Source of the DNA: Eubacteriales bacterium | GTDB taxonomy: Bacteria > Bacillota > Clostridia > Oscillospirales > Acutalibacteraceae | Length of the DNA stretch: 49,526 nt | NCBI GenBank assembly: GCA_029225565.1 | Contig: JAQXWS010000013.1 | Span: 1 to 49,526 of the forward strand | Reading direction: 5' to 3' | Part shown: positions 42,142-49,526 of the stretch, one piece after another | Position numbering within the stretch: position 1 is the stretch's first letter | Layout: each line of letters starts with the position of its first letter | Translations under genes and position numbers: made by a program | The notes under the pieces: model-generated | Seen by the model: the letters and a program-made list of their open reading frames with translations, nothing else | What the model was told of the DNA's origin: nothing | The model's database searches: none

Positions 42142-42561
42142 TTAATGAATATCCTTTTCCTTAAACGTCTCCGGGTCGTAGGAAATTCCGTTTCTGTCAT
42201 AATAATCCTTAACAGCAGCTTTAATGGCCTCCTCTGCAAGAACAGAGCAATGTATCTTTACCGGCGGCAAACCGTCAAGAGCCTCTACTACTGCCTGATT
42301 TGTAAGCTCCAAAGCATCGCTGATTGGTTTGCCCTTAATCAGACAGGTTGCCATAGAGCTGGAAGCGATTGCAGACGCACAGCCAAAGGTGTTAAACTTA
42401 ACATCCGTGATGATGTGATTCTCGTCCACCTTTAAATAAATTTTCATAATATCGCCGCATTTAGCGTTTCCAACCTCGCCTACGCCGTCAGCATCATCAA
42501 TCTTTCCAACATTGCGTGGATTAGTAAAGTGGTCCATAACTTTTTCTGAATATAAAGCCAT
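42142..42561 (-). CDS. iscU: Iron-sulfur cluster scaffold IscU/NifU-like
   Basis: The protein assembles [2Fe-2S]/[4Fe-4S] clusters using sulfur from IscS. The three ligand Cys are C35 (GNAKCGD, with conserved Asp), C61 (FGCASAIASSSM) and C105 (HCSVLAEEAI). The Ala after C61 and the short length (139 residues) mark the NifU N-domain form. I start at the ATG at 42561, which shares a base with the iscS stop; the longer frame lies within iscS. Confidence 0.95.
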   Translation of the reverse strand: MALYSEKVMDHFTNPRNVGKIDDADGVGEVGNAKCGDIMKIYLKVDENHIITDVKFNTFGCASAIASSSMATCLIKGKPISDALELTNQAVVEALDGLPPVKIHCSVLAEEAIKAAVKDYYDRNGISYDPETFKEKDIH

Positions 42562-43748
42562 TATTCGATTACCTCGCCTTTCAAAATTTTTTCCCATACG
42601 GGAGAAATTGACCGCAAATACGGAACAACAGTATGCAGTGTATCAAGTATAAAATCAATTTCTTCTTCAGTATTGTATTCGCAAAGGGACAGTCTCAGTG
42701 AGCCGTGTGCATTCTCGATAGGAACGCCCATGGACAGCAACACATGGGACGGGTCAAGAGAGCCGCTGGTACAAGCAGAACCGGATGAGGAGCAAATCCC
42801 CTTTTGGTCCAGCAAAAGAATAAGACTCTCGCCCTCAATGCCCTCAAAGCTGAAATTAACGGTACCCGGTAATCTCTTGTTTATGTCACCGTTAAGGTGG
42901 CATCTTTCGATATCCTTCATTCCGTTAATCAATTTGTCACGCAACGCCGATATATATTTTTCATTTTTTTCCAGATTATCGACTGCTTCTCTAATAGCGG
43001 CAGCAAAGCCTGCAATGGCATAGGTATTTTCGGTACCGGCACGCTTGTTGCGCTCCTGTGCGCCGCCGTTGATTAGATTCTGCAGCGGAATACCCTTTTT
43101 GCAGTAAAGAGCGCCTACGCCCTTGGGACCGTGGAATTTGTGGGCGGAAATTGATAACATATCAATATTCATTGCCTGCACATCAACGGGAATGTGTCCG
43201 ACAGCCTGTACTGCGTCAGTGTGAAAAATAACTCCTGCCTCCCTGCACACAGCGCCAATTTCCGCAATAGGTTGAATAGTTCCAACCTCGTTATTGGCAA
43301 ACATTATTGTAACCAGCGCAGTATCCGGACGGATGGCGGATTTAACATCTTCAACCCTTACAATACCGTTTGAATACACATCCAATAGTTCTATCTCGAA
43401 GCCCTCTTTTGCCAGCTTGTCCAAGGTGTGAAGCACGGCATGATGCTCAAATTTGGAAGAAACAATATGCTTTTTTCCTTTTTTCGCACCATTGTAGGCG
43501 GCTGTGAGAATCGCCTGATTATCTGCCTCTGAGCCTCCTGCGGTAAAGTATATCTCGTTAGGGTTGGGAGCGTTAATGCAATCGGCAACAATCCGGCGAG
43601 CTGCCTCCAACTGTTCCTTTGCCGCTTGGCCAATATGATGGAGGGAAGACGGATTGCCGTATATATCCTGCATCAACGGCATCATTGCTTTTAATGCAGT
43701 ATCCGATAGCCTTGTAGTGGCTGCATTATCTACATAAATTGTGTTCAT
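42561..43748 (-). CDS. iscS: Cysteine desulfurase IscS/NifS
   Basis: A PLP enzyme that extracts sulfur from cysteine. The Schiff-base Lys is K204 in SAHKFHGPKG, the mobile catalytic Cys is C326 in SSGSACTSG, and TGGTEADN-like GGSEADNQA binds PLP. The 395 residues are full length. It heads iscS-iscU-nadA-mnmA; the promoter upstream overlaps two dyads. No Rrf2/IscR regulator gene lies in the window. Confidence 0.95.
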   Translation of the reverse strand: MNTIYVDNAATTRLSDTALKAMMPLMQDIYGNPSSLHHIGQAAKEQLEAARRIVADCINAPNPNEIYFTAGGSEADNQAILTAAYNGAKKGKKHIVSSKFEHHAVLHTLDKLAKEGFEIELLDVYSNGIVRVEDVKSAIRPDTALVTIMFANNEVGTIQPIAEIGAVCREAGVIFHTDAVQAVGHIPVDVQAMNIDMLSISAHKFHGPKGVGALYCKKGIPLQNLINGGAQERNKRAGTENTYAIAGFAAAIREAVDNLEKNEKYISALRDKLINGMKDIERCHLNGDINKRLPGTVNFSFEGIEGESLILLLDQKGICSSSGSACTSGSLDPSHVLLSMGVPIENAHGSLRLSLCEYNTEEEIDFILDTLHTVVPYLRSISPVWEKILKGEVIE

Positions 43749-43781
43749 TATATCCCACCTTTATTGTAAAATAAGTTATTT

Positions 43782-43842
43782 CCTATCAAATTAATAGGCT
43801 TTCCTGTATAATATATACTCAATATCCTACTTTGTCAATAGG
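43782..43842 (-). promoter_or_regulatory. iscS promoter with two CCTA-N9-TAGG dyads
   Basis: TTGACA (43833-43838) and TATATT (43810-43815), 17 bp apart on the minus strand, form the promoter. Two 17-bp dyads, CCTATTGACAAAGTAGG (43826-43842, covering the -35) and CCTATTAATTTGATAGG (43782-43798, just downstream of the expected start), share the outer CCTATT and TAGG. Their centres are 44 bp apart, close to four helical turns. Confidence 0.7.
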
Positions 43843-43894
43843 AAATTAAAAAATCCTTATTAGTTTGGCAAACAAATCACTTATTATACAAAAA

Positions 43895-43915
43895 GCTCTC
43901 CAAAATTTGGAGAGC
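43895..43915 (-). terminator. Terminator after the WYL gene
   Basis: GCTCTCCAAA and TTTGGAGAGC form a 9-10 bp stem followed on the minus strand by TTTTTGT. It lies about seven bases past the WYL gene stop and insulates the iscS promoter. Confidence 0.85.
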
Positions 43916-43921
43916 AAAATA

Positions 43922-44908
43922 TCAATATAAGCTTGCAATTGCCATTGCCTTTTCTTTAACAGTGTCAGCGAGACTCGGCGGACTAACCACTCTAATCTTA
44001 TCGCCGAAGCTCATAACCCATGATACAAAGCCGTCGGACACAGCGGCAGAAATAGTTGTTTCAAAGTGGGAAGAATCCACGGCTTTAAGAGGAATTTTGC
44101 TGCCGAATCTATCCATAATTTCTTCCCTGAGCCCAAGGTTGCAATGCAAGGTGACATCCACAGTATCTCCAGAATACATACTGAACATCTTGGAGGTATA
44201 ATCAGCCACATCAAATACATCATTATACTCACTAACGTCGCTGAAAGGCCTTGCCGGCTGGTCGAGCATGGTGATTCTGCGCATTCTGTCAAGGCGCAAA
44301 TTCATAAGATTGTCATATTTGTCATTATTGCAAACAAGGTAATAGTGGTCGTCTTTCCAGATAAGTGCATAGGGTGATACGGTAAACATTTTTTCTGTAT
44401 ATGATTTTCTGTTTTCAATATCAATATTTCTGCGCTTGTAGGTAAACCTTACCTTTTTGTTATCCAATATAGCCTCGTGCAGAGAGTCAATAACATAATA
44501 TATTTCCTCGTTGTCACATTTTCTGTTGCCGTCAATATACACCTGTGATACAAGGTCATTTGCTTGATTAACAGACACAAGGGACTCCAGTTTTTCTACC
44601 AAATCCTTGGTTTTGTTTTCCGTAATAAAGCCGGCAGATGATACAGCGTCGATTAACAACCTTACTTGGGGGAGCTCAAAGCGTCTGGACGCCATAAAGA
44701 ATCCCTTCTTCGGTGACTTTGTGGAAATAATCTCAAAGCCCACATCATTGAGAGTTTGAATATCAGCATAGATTGATTTTCGCTCGCAATGAATACCTTC
44801 CTTGGCAAGCAATTGGATTAGCTCTGTTGATGACAAGGGATTTTCCTCGTCGGAATATTCCATCAAGAGCTTGTATATCAATAATGTCTTAACCTTACTA
44901 CTGGCCAT
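43922..44908 (-). CDS. WYL-domain transcriptional regulator with HTH_11
   Basis: A 328-residue regulator with an N-terminal winged helix (about 1-75: LLAKEGIHCERKSIYADIQTLNDVGFEI) and a WYL ligand-binding domain (about 140-240: KKVRFTYKRRNI, VSPYALIWKDDHYYLVC, LRLDRM) plus a C-terminal extension. WYL proteins bind nucleic-acid-derived or nucleotide ligands and often control stress or defence genes. The target is unknown; neighbours are cell-wall genes. The ribosome site AGGAG lies in the loop of an 8-bp hairpin (44910-44929). Confidence 0.88.
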   Translation of the reverse strand: MASSKVKTLLIYKLLMEYSDEENPLSSTELIQLLAKEGIHCERKSIYADIQTLNDVGFEIISTKSPKKGFFMASRRFELPQVRLLIDAVSSAGFITENKTKDLVEKLESLVSVNQANDLVSQVYIDGNRKCDNEEIYYVIDSLHEAILDNKKVRFTYKRRNIDIENRKSYTEKMFTVSPYALIWKDDHYYLVCNNDKYDNLMNLRLDRMRRITMLDQPARPFSDVSEYNDVFDVADYTSKMFSMYSGDTVDVTLHCNLGLREEIMDRFGSKIPLKAVDSSHFETTISAAVSDGFVSWVMSFGDKIRVVSPPSLADTVKEKAMAIASLY

Positions 44909-44909
44909 A

Positions 44910-44929
44910 ATATCATCTCCTGATGATAT
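44910..44929 (-). promoter_or_regulatory. Hairpin with the WYL ribosome site in its loop
   Basis: ATATCATC and GATGATAT form an 8-bp stem around the tetraloop AGGA on the minus strand; the loop is the Shine-Dalgarno core and the ATG follows two bases after the stem. The stem repeats the TATATCATC/GATGATATA core of the array at 94-261. Confidence 0.7.
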
Positions 44930-44939
44930 AATAGCATAT

Positions 44940-46427
44940 TCAGTTCAAATTTTCAACAATAGTCCTAAAAATGGGACAGCAATCCCGTGCGCCGCTATCT
45001 CCCGCCTCTTTTACTACTACTATTGCATATTTTGGATTATCATAGGGATACAAACCGGCAAACCATGTATTCATCAATTCTCTGCCGTATTTGAATTGGC
45101 CTGTTTGGGCAGTTGCGGTCTTTCCCGACGATTTATGCCTGCTGTCCTCGGCGCCGTAACCTGTTCCGTCGGTTACAACATATCTCAGGTAATTCTGTAT
45201 AGTCTTTGCGGACTCAGATTCTAATACCCTTTTTGATTTATAATTTACATCTATTCTTTGTCCGGAGTGATTAATTCTTGATACTATAAGATTGGGTTGA
45301 GTAAATATTCCATCATTGCCAATAGTGGCCAAGGTAGAACAAATCTGAAGCGGTGTTGCAGTCAGCCTTCCCTGTCCAAAGCCCAATAATGCAAGCTGGC
45401 CGGGAGACAACAAGTCTGATTTCTGGGGTAACAAACCATTTTGTATTGCCCAATTTGCAAAAAGGTTTGTGGTACTGTCATATCCTAATTTTTTGGAAGT
45501 GTCCAACAATTTTTCACATCCAAGGGAAAGTGCGAGATTGACAAAATAACAATTACAGCTGTTACCAAGTGCAGAACGCAAATCCTGTTTACCGTGTTTT
45601 GTTTTGTGAGCGCAAGAAAATTCAGTATCACCCACCTTAATTACACCGTTACAGTCGTACTGTGGCGTAACACCATTTTCAACTGCTGATAATGCAACAA
45701 CAATCTTGAATACAGAGCCGACGGCATATTGACAAAATACTCGGTTAAGATAAGAATTCTCCGGCTTTGATACGCATGCCAGAATACCCCCGGTTTTTAC
45801 ATCCATAACAACTGCGGCGCCGGTTGATACATTTTGCATTGCAGAGCTTACATAACTTTGGATATCACTATCCAGGGACAAAACATAACCGTACTTTTCG
45901 TCATAATCTGTATAACTGAACGAGCCCTCATCACCGCTCAATATTCTGCCCAAAGCATCTACATCAAAATTAATTCTCATTATCCCCTGTTCCTCTTGGA
46001 TATATGACTCGAAGCCTGAGGATTCCTTTGCAATTAGTTGTGGCTTTTTTTCGGCAGTTGACGGCACTTTTACAATATTGATGTAATTGGTTTTTGGATT
46101 ATTTTTAATTTGCTTTACTATAGGTTTACCAAGCTTGAGTTCATCAATGATTTCGTTAACTTGTGATTTAGTAAAAATTTTGTCCAACTCGCCGATACAC
46201 TTTTCCGTAGGTCTGATTACTGCAATATAGGTAAAGGTATCGTTAGTCAATCTTTTCATATCACGGTAATACAATGTTGGTGTAATTCTGTCCACAACAA
46301 GGGAGTAAGAATTATATCCGCTGCCAACAGAATATGTCCCGTCCATAGATATATAAGTCACTCTGCCCACAAGTGTAACAAGCAAAAATGCAATACACAA
46401 TCCGTATGCAACAATTCTTTTGTACAT
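44940..46427 (-). CDS. Class B penicillin-binding protein (FtsI/MrdA-like transpeptidase)
   Basis: A peptidoglycan transpeptidase of 495 residues: an N-terminal transmembrane helix (about 3-22), a non-catalytic dimerisation region (about 40-200), and a transpeptidase domain. The active site has S238-VFK241 (SxxK) and S290-CN292 (SxN). The third motif is K436-TA438 (KTATA) where most PBPs have KTG. The N-terminal part is shorter than FtsI. I start at the ATG at 46427 (MYKRIVAYGL) with AAGGGG nine bases before it. The partner RodA/FtsW is not nearby. Confidence 0.88.
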   Translation of the reverse strand: MYKRIVAYGLCIAFLLVTLVGRVTYISMDGTYSVGSGYNSYSLVVDRITPTLYYRDMKRLTNDTFTYIAVIRPTEKCIGELDKIFTKSQVNEIIDELKLGKPIVKQIKNNPKTNYINIVKVPSTAEKKPQLIAKESSGFESYIQEEQGIMRINFDVDALGRILSGDEGSFSYTDYDEKYGYVLSLDSDIQSYVSSAMQNVSTGAAVVMDVKTGGILACVSKPENSYLNRVFCQYAVGSVFKIVVALSAVENGVTPQYDCNGVIKVGDTEFSCAHKTKHGKQDLRSALGNSCNCYFVNLALSLGCEKLLDTSKKLGYDSTTNLFANWAIQNGLLPQKSDLLSPGQLALLGFGQGRLTATPLQICSTLATIGNDGIFTQPNLIVSRINHSGQRIDVNYKSKRVLESESAKTIQNYLRYVVTDGTGYGAEDSRHKSSGKTATAQTGQFKYGRELMNTWFAGLYPYDNPKYAIVVVKEAGDSGARDCCPIFRTIVENLN

Positions 46428-46429
46428 AA

Positions 46430-46470
46430 AAAACATCCCCTTCGTAGTATGCACGAAAGGGATATGTTTT
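46430..46470 (-). promoter_or_regulatory. Hairpin over the PBP ribosome site
   Basis: A minus-strand stem of about 16 bp with two one-base bulges pairs 46453-46470 with 46430-46445 around a seven-base loop. The 3' arm includes GAAGGGGATG, the ribosome site, and a T run follows before the start codon. The U32 stop codon lies in the 5' arm. It may be a terminator, an attenuator or a translation switch. Confidence 0.7.
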
Positions 46471-47704
46471 AGTTATTTCGTTTTACTCTGAATATTGCAT
46501 CCGGAGAAATATCAATATTGCAATCCATAGAATAAATATCGGTTGCTTTGTTCGCCACATCAACATATTCTTCGTCCTTGATATTGTACAGATTCTTTAC
46601 CTCTATCCGATAAGGCATCTTGCCGGGTTCTACTACCTCCAAAATATCCCCGTCATAGAATCTGTTACGCTGGGCAACGGTTAACCTACCGTCACTGCAC
46701 TCCATATATAGAGCACATACATCCCAACTGCGTATATATCCTGCCGAATCAAGAACCTGTCCCTTTTCTATAGGGCCGTAATTAAAGCCGGTGGTATATT
46801 CTCTATGGCTCATTTTTTCCATCTCGTCCAGAATCCATTGGGAGGGTACAAAATTTTCCGGTCTGCCGGCATTGATATACTCATCCATAGCATTGCGATA
46901 GGCATAAGTGACAATGGCGGTATAATACTCGCTCTTTGCACGACCCTCAATCTTAAAGGAATCAATGCCTGCTCTGTCCAAGTCAGACAGATGCTCAATC
47001 ATACACAAATCACGGGAATTAAAAATGTATGTGCCGTTATCATCCTGGTTTACCGGAAAATACTGACCGGGTCTTGTCTCCTCGACCAGATGATACTTCC
47101 ATCTACAGGGCTGTGCACAATCGCCGCGATTAGCGTCACGGCCTACCATATAGTCGGACAATATGCACCTGCCGCTAAAGGACATACACATAGCGCCGTG
47201 AACAAATACCTCAATTTCCAATTCGGGATTGGTTTTGTCACGAATTGTCTTTATTTCCTCTAAGGAAAGCTCGCGGGCAGTAACAATACGGCTGGCGCCT
47301 AAATTATACAACATATTAGCCGACTCATAATTGACTATGCCAACCTGGGTGGACATATGAATATCGGTGTTGGGAGCATGCTTCTTTGCCATTGACAGCA
47401 CACCCATATCGGCGATAATAATAGCGTCAACACCAATACTCTCAATATATTTCAGGTAGTCCGGCAATACTTCGATTTCGTTGTTACGAGGTAAAGTATT
47501 ACATGTTAGATAAAGCTTTTTGCCAAAGGAATGAGCAAGGTTTACTGCTTCCTTTAGTTGGTCTGCGTCAAAATTGGAAGGATTGGAACGCATACCGAAT
47601 TGCAGGCCGCCCACATAAACTGCGTCAGCTCCGAATTTTAAAGCTAATTTTAATCTCTCCATATCTCCGGCAGGAGATAATAGTTCCAAAAATTGATTAC
47701 CCAT
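46469..47704 (-). CDS. U32 family peptidase (tRNA/rRNA hydroxylation-type)
   Basis: A 411-residue U32 protein. The signature EVFVHGAMCMSFSGRC followed by GRDANRGDCAQPCRW is present. The family includes collagenase-like enzymes, but TrhP (tRNA U34) and RlhA (23S C2501) show that many members hydroxylate RNA. Sequence and length fit the TrhP type better than the longer RlhA. The weak GGA ribosome site suggests coupling to mltG. Confidence 0.85.
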   Translation of the reverse strand: MGNQFLELLSPAGDMERLKLALKFGADAVYVGGLQFGMRSNPSNFDADQLKEAVNLAHSFGKKLYLTCNTLPRNNEIEVLPDYLKYIESIGVDAIIIADMGVLSMAKKHAPNTDIHMSTQVGIVNYESANMLYNLGASRIVTARELSLEEIKTIRDKTNPELEIEVFVHGAMCMSFSGRCILSDYMVGRDANRGDCAQPCRWKYHLVEETRPGQYFPVNQDDNGTYIFNSRDLCMIEHLSDLDRAGIDSFKIEGRAKSEYYTAIVTYAYRNAMDEYINAGRPENFVPSQWILDEMEKMSHREYTTGFNYGPIEKGQVLDSAGYIRSWDVCALYMECSDGRLTVAQRNRFYDGDILEVVEPGKMPYRIEVKNLYNIKDEEYVDVANKATDIYSMDCNIDISPDAIFRVKRNN

Positions 47705-47707
47705 AGC

Positions 47708-48922
47708 TTAGTATTCCAAATATGGTGCATATTGCTGAATCTTGGATTTAAATTCAGAATATGAATTTGCGGTGTACATATTTCCGTCAGTATCATGGAA
47801 AAAGAACTTTGCGTTGGTATCGGACGGATAAAGTGCAGCCTTTATGGCATCTGTACCCGGATTGCAGATAGGACCTGCCGGCAACCCGTAAACAGTGGAT
47901 TTGTTGCTGGTATCGTAATATGTCATATAATAATCTGCAGTATGAGCCGATGTGGACGACAATGCAGGTGATACCTTGTTTACGATATAATCAGAGGTTG
48001 ACTGGCAACCCAAAGATGGGTAGTTGGCCTTATCCTTGAGACGGTTCTCGATAATTGCGGCAATTTCTGCCATCTGTTCAGTGTTGGCAGCCTCCTTTTG
48101 CACTATAGATGCAATGGTAATAATTTCGTAATCGGTAAATCCCATTTCTTTAGCGCGTATGCGGTACTTTTCTTTATATCTTTTATCGCCGTTTTCCAGG
48201 AATTTTCTGACTGTGCTGGCAGCACTTTCGCCAATAAAGAATTCGTAAGTATCCGGGAACATAAAGCCCTCAAGCCTATAGGGAACAGAATCGGAAGCTT
48301 TTAAGTTGGATACCATAGAATAAGTAAATTCGGTTGATTGAATTACAGACATAAGCGCAGACTTGTCACACACATCATTTTCTGCCAGTTTATCTACAAT
48401 TTCGGGTATGGTATATCCCTCAGGAAAAGTAAGATTAATTGTTTCCTTGGTGGTAGTATCCCCCTGTAGGGTCATAAGCATACCCTCCAAGCCCATCTTA
48501 CCGTTGAGGTAATACATACCTGCCTCGTAAGGGCCTCCAAGCCGGGAAGAAGTAATGAGCTTATCTCTAAGTTTAACAAAAAACTTGCAAAAGTTTTTGC
48601 ACTTTATTAGGCCTTTGTCTGCAAGTAAATCAATAGCATCACTGCTGTCCTCAATGCTTTGGGTAAAAGATACCGTGACATTGGACTTATTCTTTGTGAT
48701 TGCAAATACATCATTCATACACAAAATTGCATATACGGATACCACCATGGATACCGCAATTACAATGATAAAAAACAAGTATGTAGAGCCTGCGCCCTTC
48801 TTTTTTCTGACAGGTACATTGGTTCTTGCAGGCTTTCTTTCGACAGGTGCAGACTCCTCTATTTGGTTTGAGAAATAGATATCCTTTGTATCATTTTTAT
48901 TGTTAAAATCAAAGTTATCCAT
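47708..48922 (-). CDS. mltG: Endolytic murein transglycosylase MltG
   Basis: A membrane-anchored lytic transglycosylase that releases nascent glycan strands. A proline/charged N-terminus is followed by one transmembrane helix (about 47-70) and the YceG-like domain with the catalytic Glu in IASIVQKEAAN and the C-terminal VYGLPAGPICNPGTDAIKAAL. The 404 residues are typical. The ATG has AAGGAG upstream and lies one base after the fthC stop. Its order before U32 is conserved in Firmicutes. Confidence 0.93.
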   Translation of the reverse strand: MDNFDFNNKNDTKDIYFSNQIEESAPVERKPARTNVPVRKKKGAGSTYLFFIIVIAVSMVVSVYAILCMNDVFAITKNKSNVTVSFTQSIEDSSDAIDLLADKGLIKCKNFCKFFVKLRDKLITSSRLGGPYEAGMYYLNGKMGLEGMLMTLQGDTTTKETINLTFPEGYTIPEIVDKLAENDVCDKSALMSVIQSTEFTYSMVSNLKASDSVPYRLEGFMFPDTYEFFIGESAASTVRKFLENGDKRYKEKYRIRAKEMGFTDYEIITIASIVQKEAANTEQMAEIAAIIENRLKDKANYPSLGCQSTSDYIVNKVSPALSSTSAHTADYYMTYYDTSNKSTVYGLPAGPICNPGTDAIKAALYPSDTNAKFFFHDTDGNMYTANSYSEFKSKIQQYAPYLEY

Positions 48923-48923
48923 A

Positions 48924-49508
48924 TTATTCTCCTTTCTCGCACTCTAATATGCGACTGTCCGTAAATATATAATTAACAGGAATGTCAAACCTGTCACAAT
49001 CAATTTTTTCTACAACAAAGGTATTATAACACAAACCAATAGAAATAAAAGCATAATTTTGTAAAAATTTGTCGTAGTATCCTTTTCCGTATCCAACCCG
49101 ATTACCGTATTTATCAAAGGCGTAGCCGGGAACAATCACAATGGAATTCTCGTAATTACTCACCTTAGGGCAATGAGGCTTTGGCTCTCTGATACCATAA
49201 TGCCCAATTTCTACATCATCCATACAGGATATGTAGTAAAATGACATATCTCCGTTTTTATTTTCGCAGCGAGGCAGAGCAACAAGCTTTCCGTCAGACA
49301 ATGCAGACATAATAATACTATCGCAGTTAATCTCGTCATTAAGCGCCGCATAGCATAATATTTGCCGCGCATCGTCGTAAAGACAGGACTCCAACAATGA
49401 TTTGCAAATAGAGTTATCCTTGTCCTGCTTATGCTTAATACTTTTGCGTAGGTCACTGCATAGTATTCTAAGGTCTTGCTTGGATTTTTTGTCTAATTGA
49501 TTCAGCAA
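48924..49508 (-). CDS. fthC: 5-formyltetrahydrofolate cyclo-ligase
   Basis: It converts 5-formyl-THF to 5,10-methenyl-THF with ATP. The conserved C-terminal motif is VPGYAFDKYGNRVGYGKGYYDKFL. The 194-residue length is normal. The start is TTG at 49508 with GGGGAG six bases upstream; no ATG lies between the ribosome site and the family start. It is the first gene of the right-hand minus-strand cluster; its promoter lies outside the window. Confidence 0.93.
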   Translation of the reverse strand: MLNQLDKKSKQDLRILCSDLRKSIKHKQDKDNSICKSLLESCLYDDARQILCYAALNDEINCDSIIMSALSDGKLVALPRCENKNGDMSFYYISCMDDVEIGHYGIREPKPHCPKVSNYENSIVIVPGYAFDKYGNRVGYGKGYYDKFLQNYAFISIGLCYNTFVVEKIDCDRFDIPVNYIFTDSRILECEKGE

Positions 49509-49526
49509 GTTCCTCTCCCCTTAATT

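Overview
The window looks like a chromosomal segment of a low-GC, spore-forming Gram-positive bacterium of the class Clostridia, most likely an Oscillospiraceae/Ruminococcaceae-type gut anaerobe. The case rests on gene content and order: a yicC-remA-gmk-rpoZ-priA-def-fmt-rsmB-rlmN-stp-prkC-rsgA-thiN-spoVM block, sporulation genes (spoVM, ytfJ, a DUF2953 protein), Thr-rich linkers, strong AGGAGG ribosome sites and near-consensus TTGACA-N17-TATAAT promoters. No phage, insertion sequence, CRISPR array or rRNA operon is visible.

Layout. 1-300: AT-rich DNA with an array of small hairpins separated by TATATCATCA/TGATGATATA. 298-761 (-): a five-gene tRNA operon (Val, Asp, Phe, Gly, Cys), all with encoded CCA, with its own promoter and terminator. 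834-2763 (-): a YerC/TrpR-like repressor, a SAM methyltransferase and hslO. 2854-7137 (-): lon, engB, lysA. 7242-20379 (-): a 16-gene operon running from yicC down to spoVM, covering nucleotide metabolism, RNA polymerase omega, replication restart, start-Met processing, rRNA methylation and Ser/Thr kinase/phosphatase signalling. The last two genes are tiny: a 47-residue membrane peptide and the 29-residue SpoVM.

20517-23791: sialic-acid catabolism arranged divergently (nanA plus a membrane protein on -, nanE-nanK on +). 23800-24283: an intergenic region with a strong minus-strand promoter and terminator but no conventional gene. 24396-24931 (+): a DUF1292 protein followed by a 6S RNA gene. 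24990-29281 (-): an SDR-type epimerase, then a biotin-dependent carboxyltransferase set (12S-like, 1.3S-like, 5S-like). 29426-39747 (-): a lipoprotein, a two-component system, DUF1385, prmC, a site-2 protease, scpA, scpB, DUF2953, ytfJ, dacF and rluB. 39886-40026 (-): an isolated 46-residue peptide gene. 40149-43748 (-): the Fe-S/thiolation operon iscS-iscU-nadA-mnmA. 43922-49508 (-): fthC, mltG, a U32 peptidase, a class B penicillin-binding protein and a WYL regulator.

The window is mostly housekeeping. The less ordinary material is short and intergenic: the hairpin array, the transcript with four Shine-Dalgarno/start modules, the promoter with a 16-bp palindrome before the 46-residue peptide, paired dyads around the iscS promoter, and hairpins that bury the ribosome sites of dacF and the penicillin-binding protein. 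All calls come from reading the sequence; no database search was run.
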